Part shown: piece after piece, positions 46,902-57,014 of the stretch
How positions within the stretch are numbered: the first letter of the stretch is position 1
Layout: the number at the start of each line of letters is the position of its first letter
Assembly (NCBI GenBank): GCA_902729315.2
Contig: LR746265.1
Span: forward strand, 4,382,892-4,446,891
DNA from: Spirodela intermedia
Lineage: Eukaryota; Streptophyta; Magnoliopsida; Alismatales; Araceae
Reading direction: 5' to 3'
Length of the DNA stretch: 64,000 bases
Made by a program: the position numbers and the translations under genes
Notes under the pieces: model-generated
Told to the model about the DNA's origin: nothing
What the model saw: only the letters and a program-made list of their open reading frames with translations
Databases searched by the model: none

Positions 46902-49230
46902 ATGAAAGACCAGGAAGGCTGCAGCGCAGAGAGACTGAGAGCCCTAGTGGGGAGAGGCGGCTGGGACCTGTGCGTCGTGTGGGAAGTATCCCAGGACAAG
47001 AGGTCGCCCTTTCAAATGGCTTTTCCTCCCCTTCGCTTGCGTTACCTGAACCAAGGGGCTTTCTTTCTCTTGGCTTTCAGGTTTCTGGAACTGAAGGCCT
47101 GCTGCTGTGGCGGCGCCGACAGCGGCGGTGCCGATCAGAGTGGCGGAGGAGACGATGCTTCCCAAGTTGGGTTCACTTTCGCGGCGTGGGAGGAGTGCAG
47201 AGATTCGAAGTTCCCGCTGCACCGGAGAACGAGGGCGTGCGCCGCCCTTGCGGAGCTCCCGCCTTCCATTCCCTTAAATTCAACTGCGTAACTCTCAGAG
47301 TCCTTAGTCCTACTTTTACGTCGTCGTCCTCCTCCTCCGGCCCTCTGCTTGCTGACATCTCCATCTCTCCCCGCCGTGGCCAGGTTTCACGCGCAGGCCT
47401 TCCTTTCAGGGATCACCAGATGGACGCACCCTTCGAAGCTTCTTTCAGGAACCAACGACTCCAATGTAAGTCTTCGATGCCTCACGCCTCTCTTTCACCA
47501 CCCTGGAGACGACTGATACACTTGTCGCTGGTGTTCCCTAGCAGGAAGCGGTGAGGACGACTAGGGTTTTAGTTCCTTTACCTGACGGCCTGGTGGAGCT
47601 GTTCGTCACCAGCCACGTGAATTTCTGTCCCTAAATCTGAATGTCTTACGACCCATTCTCTCCCAACCTTTTGAGCGAAGGTAGCATAAAAAAAATTATT
47701 CAGGTGCCTGAGGACCAAGAAACGGTCGATTTCGTAGCTGCCCAGTTCGCCAGGTCTCTTGAAGCGGCCGCAGTCGCTGGCGACGACCTGCATGATCCCC
47801 ATGCATGGATTCCCTTACAGAGTTCCCCCTTTGATCAAGCTTCCCCAAGGTGGGACATCCATGGACATCAGTCCCATTTCGGGTCCTCCGCGCTGAGTCT
47901 CTTCGAGGGATCCCGTGACGACGATGTGCTGCTCCTCGAGGGCGCATCGATTCAGTCGGAGAAGCTGGCGGCGGTTCCCTTCGATACGGTGGCCGGAATC
48001 AATCGCTCAACCTTGCCGGAGTCGACGGTGCCCAGGGAACTCGGCTTCGACGACAAGGAGCCTGTTAAACGAGACGGCCAGTGGCGGGCGGGATTCGGCG
48101 GGGAGGGCATTCAAGACCAAATGGACGAGGGGGAGGAGGAACAGAAGATTGGGAAGTCGGCGAGACAGCACTCTTGCAAGAATCTTGTGGCGGAGAGGAA
48201 GAGGAGGGAGAAGCTGAAGGATCGCCTCTACATTCTCCGCGCTCTGGTCCCCAAGATCTCCAAAGTCTGTATCTACCCAGATATCTCACTCGATGATCCT
48301 CCCATAGTCTCTACAGAATACAATCCTCACCTTTCTTTCCATCGGGAAAGATGGACAGGGCATCAATTCTTGGAGACGCGATAGAATTTGTGAAGGATCT
48401 CCAGAACCAAGTGAAGAGGCTCCAGGAGCAGTTGGAGGAGACGAATCCAGAGGAAGACGGAGGCGAGCAAGGCGGCGCCGGTGCCCTCTGCAACGGCGAT
48501 AACAGCGATGAGAATGGCTTGGTGCCCGAAGAAGCGGCTAAGCTCCACCATACTGGGAACGGAGGTCGGGCCATGGAGCTTGCAGGCTCCCAAAGTAGCC
48601 CTTGCGCCGATGCCACGACGAAACCGAGGAACACCCCGAAGGATTCTCGGCGATCCTCGACCAACGAGAAGCAGGAGAATCAGATGGAGGTGCGATCACA
48701 AACTCCACCCATCGTGAATCGGTTTTGAGTGGTTCTAAGATCTAAATGTACGGCATAAACAGCTATCTCCCCTCTCTCATCTTCTCCAACTTGCCAGCCG
48801 CAAGTGGAAGTGAGCCAGGTCGGCTCTAACAGGTTCTTCCTAAAGGTCTTCTGCGAGCATCGGCGAGGAGGGTTCGTACGGCTCATGGAGGCCATGACTT
48901 CTCTCGGCCTCGACATCGTCAATGTGAACGTGACCACCTCCGAGCCCCTGGTCCTCAACGTCTTCGAAGTAGAGGTGCGCCGTGTAGGTTCTACAAATTG
49001 TGTATGCTTTCATCGACCTGAATTCATCACTTGTTCACACGGGAGTGCAGAAGAGAGACAGCGAGGTCGTGCGAGAGGACCAGGTGAGGAGCTCGCTGCT
49101 GAGGCTCACCATGGCCTCCGAAGGCACGAGGTGGCCGGCGGATCCTCCGCCGGGACCAGATTCTCACCAGCATCCTTATCGTCGCCATTACCAAAACCTC
49201 CATCAGCGTGATCGTGAGGGTGGGCAATGA
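46902..49230 (+). CDS. AMS: AMS/TDR-like bHLH transcription factor, copy A
   Basis: Eight exons: 46902-47002, 47081-47287, 47384-47465, 47545-47616, 47704-48264, 48351-48689, 48798-48974, 49051-49230; 572 aa (Arabidopsis AMS is 571). The N-terminal MYC-N-like domain has [51 protein letters not shown] and [15 protein letters not shown]. The bHLH is at about 313-371: [24 protein letters not shown], then [22 protein letters not shown]-terminal ACT-like fold spans about 455-513 (PQVEVSQVG...[17 protein letters not shown]). AMS/TDR proteins drive tapetum and pollen-wall programmes with bHLH and MYB partners; this function is inferred from family. Compared with copy B, the loop-side [13 protein letters not shown] is diverged, and a 59-residue His/Arg/Gln-rich tail replaces B's 30-residue end. 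The Met at 46902 matches copy B's start. Confidence 0.92.
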
Positions 49231-50747
49231 TTAAGAAGCAACACCTTAAGAAATCACTAGTCCTCGGTGATGACTTCAACACATTATATTTTATGTGAAA
49301 TAAAATATCGAATGGACATCCAGAAGAAAAAGCGGCTCCATGGCAATTAGCCAAGTTCTGCGTTTATGTGATGAAGAACAAAGCCATTAAAAAACCAATT
49401 TAAAATATTTAATAAAGATCAATCACAAGGTCCGTCCCTCCCACTTCTCTGATCACCTTCCTCTCGTCCATCCCACTCCGGCTTCTTTGCGAGATGATAC
49501 AGAAAATTTGCTTCGTTGAATCTATACTTTTTAAGGGAAAATACTGCAAGAACTGAAATGGCATTCTTTTTTGTTTCCTTTATTCAGGCAACATGACTTT
49601 GCGTGTGACGGCTTTTATCTTATTTCATTTTATAAATCGAAAATATAAGCTCGTGAATGCATTTTCTGGTGGGCTAATCCCAAATCCTTTGACGGAGTTC
49701 CACCCTACAAGATTCTAGTGAGAGGCTGATGAAATGGGGTTCATGTTTTCGCATGTGTTACTATCATCCTTACTTTTTTGGGACTTGAAAATAAATTAAA
49801 TACGGAGAAATAATCTCATCATAATCCGAATACCAACTATTAAGAATTTACCAGTATAAATCTTAAATCACTTATTTTATCCATATTTTCTTTCCCCAAA
49901 GATCTAAAATGATGAGGAAAATCTTCGAATAACTAGTTTTATTTATAAATCTACATACGTGTTTGTTCTATAGCACTTCTCCCTAAATACTCGTACACAT
50001 GCAGGCAACTGATGATCTCTTTTCTCCGGAGGGGGTGGGGCGGTGGGGTTCTCATGGCTGTCGCTTAGAGCATTCCCCTTCCTTCACGACTGAGTTAACG
50101 TGAGCAACTCCCCACCTATTCCTCCACGATGCGCCATATCAGAGCTCGAATAACAAACGAAACAACACCCATTCACGTCTTCCTCACCTTCTTCCCTTCC
50201 AACAGACTGAGAAGCCTTCATGAGGAACACATCATACTTACCTTCAACCTACCCGCGAGAAGCTCAAGAACGTACGATGGCCACCACCATGTGAGGATTT
50301 CTCCGAGGGCCCCCTCGACATCGCTCATCCGCCCTTTGCCCACGGTTCTGAGAGCACCTGGTCTCTGGTGCAAGTTCATACTGAGGGGCTCGGAGTGGCT
50401 GCGGTTACGGATAGCTGTCATCTGAAATCCTTGCAGTTTTGAAGGGGACCAGCGGGCCGATCGTCCTCTCCCCTCACTGACGTAGATCTCTCCGCTGCTT
50501 CAGTCAAAGAAGCTGCGGCAGGAGAAGAAAAGGAAGAGATAAGAGAAAGAGAGGACTGACTTCCGCAGCAGTGGAAAGGAATCCGGGTAGTACTACGCCC
50601 AGTCTTTTGATATTTATTCTGTGCATCTTCTTTCTGTTATATTAATTGGCTCGTGGCCTGTCAGATTCTGTTTCGATCCTTCCGCAGTCTTTTAAATGTC
50701 TTATCTTACAGAGAAGACCTTCGTCTTTAGGACTGAAGCTGAGGGCC
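49231..50747. other. Spacer between tandem bHLH genes
   Basis: 1.5 kb without a gene. The left part is AT-rich, likely the 3' UTR of copy A and spacer. The right part is the promoter of copy B, with GCTTCAGTCAAAG ending at 50509 and GATATTTA at 50609-50616, matching copy A's promoter. Confidence 0.6.
50609..50616 (+). promoter_or_regulatory. TATA-like element of bHLH copy B
   Basis: GATATTTA, 139 bp upstream of the ATG, preceded by CCAGTCTTTT. It corresponds to CCAGTTCTTA-GATATTTA in front of copy A. Confidence 0.5.
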
Positions 50748-53067
50748 ATGGAGGATCAGGACCGCAGCAGGGTAGAGAGGCTAAGAGCCTTCGTTGGAAG
50801 AGGCGGATGGGACCTTTGCGTCGTCTGGGAGCTGTCGGAAGATCAGAGGTACCCCCTGGGGGAAGGCGGCCTTCTTTCCTTCGTCTCATGCGGTTCTTTC
50901 CTCGCCGATATCGACTTCTTTCTGTTTGCGTTCAGATCTCTGGAACTGAAGGCCTGCTGCTGCCGGGGAGCTGACGGCGGCGGCGCCGCCGTCCATGCTG
51001 GTGGAGAAGAAGAGTCTTCCCATGGTGGACTCGCTTCTCTAGAGTGGGAGTGCAGAGATACGAACTTCCCTCGGCACCAGCGAACGAGGGCGTGCGCTGC
51101 CCTCGCGGAGCTCCCACCTTCCGTGCCCCTGGAATGCACCTCTTCTCCGCCGACGTAACTACGGATTCTCTCCCAACCCCCAAATTTCTCCGTCTCCCCT
51201 TCTTCTTGGACACTTTGGGTCGCCTTCTTACTCTCCCGTTCCTCGCCATGAGCAGGTCTCACGCACAGGTTTTCCTCTCAGGGATCCCCGCATGGACGTA
51301 CCCTTCTCAGCTTCTCATAAGATCCAGCTGCCCGGATGTAAGCCATTGTTTCCTCTCGTCTCTGATCCACAATTCTGGGGGCAAGTGATAGTCAGTAACG
51401 CGTGCCCATCCGCAGGAAGAGATGAGAGCGACTAGGGTTTTGGTTCCTGTCCCAGGTGGCGTGGTCGAGCTGTTCGTCGAAAACTATGTGAATTTCTTCT
51501 CGTCAATGTTCAGCGCGTATCTAACAATCTAGAGAAGACAAAAAAAAAGCACATTCACCAGGTTTGTTTCACACCTCGGCAATTTACGCGGTTGCGCATG
51601 AAAACTCAGGTGCCGGAGGACCAACGGACGATCGAGTTCATCGTGTCGCAGTTCGTCGGCCAGAGTCCGCCCACAACCTTCGCCGCCGACTGCCAGCTAC
51701 ACAGAGATCTCGATGGCTATGTCGGGATTCCAGATGAGCATCCCACGTGGGGTATACAACCAGTACCCTCCTGCGATCACCATAGCTTCCCATGGGACCC
51801 TCCTTCAGACCAATCCCGCCTCTGCGTCTCTCCCTTGAACCTCTTCGAGGGGCACCGGGAAGACGACGCCTTCTTCGAGGGATCCTCCGATTCGGTCCAC
51901 TCCGACAAGCGGGATTTCCCGTTTGACCCGCTTCCTGGGTTTCATCAGCCAGCGGGCAGGGCGGCGGCGCAAGTCGCCTACACCTCCTTCGGAAACTCGA
52001 CGGTGTCCAGAGAGCTCGGTTGCCACGACAAGGAGTCGATTAAGCAGGAAGGTGAAGGGAGGACGGACTCTTTCTTAGACGGCAGTGACCAGATGGGCGG
52101 CGACGACGACGACGAGCAGAAGACGGGGAGGTCGGACAGACGGCCCTCCTGCAAGAATCTCATGGCGGAGAGGAAGAGGAGGAAGAAGCTTAACGATCGC
52201 CTCTACGACCTGCGCTCCCTCGTACCCAAAATTTCTAAGGTCTTTCATATCTTTACTCCATAAAGTTTCCAGTGTACTTTGATACTGATTGAGATAAATG
52301 GAACTTACGTGGCTCTTATGATCTTTAAAGATGGACAAGGCATCCATACTGGGTGACGCTATAGAATTCGTCAAGGATCTCCAGAACCAGGTGAAGAAGC
52401 TTCAGGATCAGCTGGAGGAGACAACCCCGGTGGACGACGGAGCGGAGTTCGACGCCGAGGATGTCCCTCATCTCAACAACAAGAACAACGACAACCATGA
52501 CATCCAACCAATCGACAACAAGAAGCGAACGGGAACTGCCAGTCCACGCTCTTCCTCGATGATAATGTCCTCGACCACATCGAAGGATCCCCGGAGATCG
52601 CCGATCATCGAGAAGAAAGAAAACCAAATGGAGGTGCCACTCTCAAATCCGCCACTTATTCACCAACAGGATGGGATTAGCGAACTGATTAATGCCTCCC
52701 CGTTCGTGTTAGCCGCAAGTGGAAGTGAGCCAGGTAGGCGCCAACAAGTTCTTCCTCAAGGTCTTCTGCGAGCACCGGCGAGGAGGGTTCGTGCGGCTCA
52801 TGGAGGCCATGGCTTCGCTCGGCTTCGACGTCATCAACGTCAACGTCACCACCTCCGAGCCCCTGGTCCTCAACGTTTTTGAAGTTGAGGTACGCCGCGG
52901 CGCTTCAGTCCGATCCCCTATCCATCTACGACGCTCTCCATCTGAAGCAGCATTTGTGCCCTTTGAGAGTGCAGAAGAGAGATAGCGAGGTGGTGCAAGC
53001 GGACCAGGTGAGGAGCTCGCTGCTGAGGCTCGCGATGGACTCCGATGACTCCTGTCTCCAGCTTTAG
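50748..53067 (+). CDS. AMS: AMS/TDR-like bHLH transcription factor, copy B
   Basis: Eight exons: 50748-50848, 50936-51154, 51256-51337, 51416-51487, 51610-52239, 52331-52633, 52713-52889, 52975-53067; 558 aa, with the same intron phases as copy A. Domains: [49 protein letters not shown] and [15 protein letters not shown]. The bHLH at about 340-398 has [30 protein letters not shown] and [20 protein letters not shown], close to AMS/TDR consensus. The ACT-like fold is at about 470-528 and the end is [20 protein letters not shown] followed by a short tail. Exons 1, 3, 4 and 7 have the same length as in copy A; exon 5 is 69 nt longer and exon 6 is 36 nt shorter. The consensus bHLH makes this copy the likelier keeper of the ancestral role; that is inference. 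Confidence 0.92.
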
Positions 53068-53862
53068 AGCCTAGCGCATCCCATTGATGTTGATACACAA
53101 CGTGGATGGAACTATAAGCTCGGGGATTGTTGACTTTGATGGAATTCTCTTCTACGGGAAATAACTAATCAAGAAGCGTCCTCAAGTGATAGCCACCTTG
53201 TCTCTCCTCTGCAGTCTCAGCTCACACACGCGGTTACCACGGTTCATTGAAACAGGCCAGCGTCTGGTGGCGTTCTCCGCCAACTGACCAAGAACAATTT
53301 TTTGTCTCAGTATCATTTTGGTCGAACATGGAGGGTTTGACTTCCTGGCCTGTAAGGTTTGGGTAGTAATTTGCCACACTCATGATACATCATTCTCATG
53401 AGACTTCCAAAACCCGTTGGGCCCACCAAAGTTTAGGACTTTCGGAGTAATAAATAGCTTCCCACCATATCCAAGACGAATGGAATTGGTTTTTTTTTTT
53501 TAGTCAATTGGTGGCTCTTTGACTGACTCGACGACCTAAATTGAGGGACTGCTGCCCGTGGAACAGCACCGCATCTTCCCTCTCATGATCGAATGGTGAA
53601 GAAGGGTCTCCTTGACTCACATTTGGTCAACCGAGTAGAAAACCCACGAATAAAATCTTATAGCCAATTTACACCTGCTAAAATTACGTCTTGAATCGAA
53701 TAGAGCAATATAACCCGCGTTCGTACGCGAAGAAGATCAGGTACAGTTTTCTGCGATAAAAACCGTGACCGAGTCCGGGTTTCGTCTTTCAACCGAGGAG
53801 GAGCACTCGTGGAGGAATCCAGCTCACGCAAATGGTCACCGTCAGCCAACCCTCAGTCGCTG
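53068..53862. other. Intergenic, no gene seen
   Basis: Copy B 3' flank and spacer. A T run lies at about 53491-53501. Open frames here show no recognisable domain. Confidence 0.5.
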
Positions 53863-54324
53863 TCAACGCCGTTGGCGGGCCGGAAACCAGGTGGCGCTGC
53901 CGTCGATGTCCTTCACAGTTATGCCGAACATCATGCGGCCAAGGCGGCAAACGGGGATGTTGCCGACGAACCAGCAGTTCCTCGCCCTCCGGAAGGTCAC
54001 GCTGTCCCGGCCGCTGGTGCGAGTCCTGATCACCCCCCGCGGTCTAGTCGCACATTGGAAAGGTCTCCGTCCTTAACTCCTATTCATCGTGTTGGCCATT
54101 AATTTAGCTGAAGTCTGCGCCGCCGGGCCACACGATCCGTGGCTGAGGGTCAGGTGAAGCGGAAGCGGGGGAGGGGCGGCGTTGACCTACGACAGAAAGT
54201 TGAAGCCGGTGCTCCAGTTCTCCTCGTGGCCAACGGTGTAGGTCTCCGCGCTGGTCTGCTTCAGGGAAGAGGAAACCATCAGGGAGGATGCGAGAAGCAC
54301 GGGTGGAGCGGCGGCATGCTCCAC
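53863..54324 (-). pseudogene. Decayed phytocyanin (plastocyanin-like) gene
   Basis: On the minus strand a hydrophobic leader (HAAAPPVLLASSLMVSSSL) runs into ETYTVGHEENWSTGFNFLS, the start of a phytocyanin domain. An in-frame TAG follows; a possible donor TC|gtaggt overlaps it. Further on, QHDE-stop-ELRTETFPMCD, then in another frame SGRDSVTFRRARNCWFVGN and IPVCRLGRMMFGITVKD, match the HDV...FxxC and D(S/T)VTL...YFICGIPGHC...GMK...ITV parts of uclacyanins. The GHC copper ligands are replaced (PVC), frames shift, and stop codons interrupt the body. The expected Met codon before EHAAAPP is GTG. Phytocyanins are secreted blue copper proteins. I read this as a dead copy rather than an active early-nodulin-like protein. 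Confidence 0.7.
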
Positions 54325-55356
54325 GACGCCAATAATCTCGGAGAATAACTCCCAAGGGAGAAGAAGAAGGATTGCCTTATCGAAAACTAGCTTCGTCACG
54401 CCCGAAGAAGTTTTTCATCTGGAGACATCGGATTACTATAAGCCGGCAAAATAAATCGAACATCTTCGACAAATGATAAATTAGACATCCGTTCTAATAT
54501 GTAGATAGATAGAGAGATAGAGAGGGATTACTCAGATTGTAGTCAAAGGCGTCAATCAATATGTAGCTTTAAAAGGGCATTTACGGCTAATCCATGGGCT
54601 ATGTTTGGGTGCCAACAAAGTCGCCCCCTGTTTCACCGAAGTCGAGTTTGCCATCATTAACCTCGGGTATGGGGTTCGAGAAAGATCCTCAGGTTTCTCT
54701 TCGGTGGACTCTGCCTCCCTCTCTGCGCATCTCACGTGGCTCTATGAGTAAGTCAAAGGCATACGCGCACATCTTCGGTGACAGTTAGTCTCGACTAGGC
54801 ATGGGAGATCAACGATAATGATATGCTTTCTACCGGGTCTTGATTATTTTTTATCTTCGGGGGATGGCATTGGATAAAACTAATTTATTGATTATTTTCT
54901 CCTTCTTATTTAAATATTTATAATTCATTAATCCCGCGTACGGATATTGTTACACGGTAAATATTTCCCTGTTCTGTCTTAAAATATGGGCTTTTTTCTT
55001 TCTTTTTCTCCCCACGGCAACGTCTTATCCCTGTTCTTTCTTAAAATTTATGCTTACACTTCTTGCGACGGGCCGTCCAGATCAGATATGTGGCTACCCA
55101 GCCCGGAGGAGGCATCAGGATGCCACGTAGCTGCCCCTGGCTCCGCGCGCAGACTTGGTCATAGGTTAGATGGGATCTTGACGGCGGCAACCGTCCAGGT
55201 TTCCCGCACGGCAGGCAGGATGTCAGTTGCCGTTTATCAGTTGACTTTTACATGCACGGTGCGGCGTCAGTCAAACCGTGGAAACCCGAATTTAACTCGG
55301 AGACGAAGCCAGAGGCCACCATAGGCGCCCGAAGCCACGGGGTGAGCCAGAGATAA

Positions 55357-55403
<47 letters not shown>

Positions 55404-56458
55404 AAATTGTCGTGGGCACAAGAGGCCAGTCTCTAGCGGACGTTGACCGCCACTACCATCAAGTTCTAAGCCGACTCCGAGTGTGCAGCGGTTGGAGGGC
55501 TCGTCCTGTTCCGCACCGGCACATGAAATTCTTCCTGCCTCTCTCCAGTAGACGAGCTCGACAAATGCTTTCGGCAGGTTCAGCGGCAGGGGCGCCACTG
55601 CCTCGCGAGCCTGTGCGAGGTCATTAGTCCCGTTGAGGTTAGCTGCATGGCAAGAAGACCACGGAAGAAGGGAAACGGCTGCCGAGACACTGGACCCTGT
55701 CTGGCTGCTGAAATTTTCCTCACCCGATCGGCGATCGCTGTAAACACCATATCCCAGAAACGAGAATCACTACTCCAGAAAACATTAACCATGAGGAACT
55801 TTGGCCACTAAATTTTTCTCAGAGAAGGGGATCCTTTCTCTTGAGTCTGTATCCCTATACTTAGTGAGGTACGGCATCGTCTTCGTCATCCTCTGCCATG
55901 GTCTTCCCCCCTCCTCCCGACAAACCAACGCGGATTCCCTTGTGGCCGCCGAGATCTTCTCGAGGACCCATTTGGATAGCCGGGAAACAACAGAAAATGA
56001 GGAATTATTCATCGGCACGTTGGAGCTCTGACGGAATGATCCCCGTAAAACACGGGAAATGAGCGCTCTTACGTGTTCCAACATGGGAAGGCCGAGCTTC
56101 GTTCTTCCCGTCAAACTTCGCCCCGTCTTCTTCCTCTCGAAAAGCAGGATGGGACCGTCGAGATCCCGATACGTTTTCCATCTCGGAAATAGACGGTCAC
56201 GATTCGACAACACGGCTTGTGTAAAGCCCAAGTGGGCTCCTATTGATTATTTTATTATTATCCAATAAGCGTGGGGACGGCCGGTGTTCGTGGCTGTTTG
56301 TGGGCCCACGACTTGAGCGGAGTCCACGTAGGGAACGGGGAGAGAGAGAGAGAGTGGACGAGGGGGATTCGAGGACCACACAACCGGGGACTAGGATAAT
56401 CAAAGGTTATCCGCGAGATACGATAACACTCCGATTCGTAAGTCGGTCGTGGGAGCGG
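54325..56458. other. Intergenic, no gene seen
   Basis: Contains a GATA/GA microsatellite at about 55358-55400, an AT-rich patch at 54840-54960 and a GA run at 56341-56354. A minus-strand open frame at 55785-56231 starts at TTG, shows no domain and is not called. Confidence 0.5.
55358..55400. repeat. (GATA)n followed by (GA)n
   Basis: Compound microsatellite: about three GATA units grading into a 30-bp AG run. Confidence 0.9.
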
Positions 56459-56466
56459 TATAAAAG
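56459..56466 (+). promoter_or_regulatory. TATA box of the small single-exon gene
   Basis: Consensus TATAAAAG, 96-103 bp upstream of the ATG at 56562. It fits a start site near 56490 and a leader of about 70 nt that ends in a GA run. Confidence 0.75.
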
Positions 56467-56561
56467 GAGACCGGAGAAAATAGGAGTAGAATTATAAACT
56501 GCCGCACGGAAAAGAAACGACTCAAGAAACCGAGCGAGGAGAGAGAGAGAGAGAGGGGCCG

Positions 56562-57014
56562 ATGGCCAACCACGACGTAACCACGCTCGCAGAAGCTCTC
56601 GCCACCGCCGGCAGACAGGGTCCCCAGAGAGGAGTTCCGAGCGGCGGGAGCGCGGGGCTTTCTCGCAACAATCGGTTCAGCGACATGGAGTTGGTGGCGG
56701 CACAGCAGCTGGTGATGCTGAGCGAGAGCAGCAGCGAGGAGACGGCGCTGCCGGGGGCAAGCGGCTTCTCCACCGCCGCCGCCGCCTCCTCCTCCTCCTC
56801 CACCTCCCTACCTTCTGTGAGCAACGCGCTGCAGGCGCCCGTGGAGACGACCGCGGCCGGCGAGGACGAAGACGGAGAGGAGATGTCCACAGGGCCAAGC
56901 ACCCGCAGGCGGCGATACCGGTCGATTCGTATCATCTATGAGATCACGAGCCCAATCGCCGGCGACGGGAAGTGGAGGAACGTGGCGCAGCGCAGGAAGC
57001 CGAATCGTGCATAG
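56562..57014 (+). CDS. Small plant protein of unknown function (AQQLVMLS / RRRYRSI motifs)
   Basis: Single exon, 150 aa. Support comes from a consensus TATA box about 100 bp upstream, an (AG)n leader ending 5 bp before ATG, GC-biased third positions and a patterned composition. Segments: SDMELVAAQQLVMLSES near residues 40-56, a Ser/Ala-rich linker with an acidic patch (GEDEDGEE), then a basic RRRRYRSIRIIYEIT near 112-126 and a Lys/Arg-rich end. The pairing of an AxQLxxLS helix with an R-Y-R-S-I-x-x-(I/L)-Y motif recalls small uncharacterised plant proteins, but I cannot name the family. No signal peptide or membrane segment. The basic C-terminus and acidic patch might suit a nuclear regulator; that is a guess. 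Confidence 0.75.
   Translation: MANHDVTTLAEALATAGRQGPQRGVPSGGSAGLSRNNRFSDMELVAAQQLVMLSESSSEETALPGASGFSTAAAASSSSSTSLPSVSNALQAPVETTAAGEDEDGEEMSTGPSTRRRRYRSIRIIYEITSPIAGDGKWRNVAQRRKPNRA

Noticed and set aside
55785-56231. Minus-strand 148-codon frame
   Set aside because: Begins at TTG, no family recognised, no promoter or splice support; its plus-strand mirror is no better.
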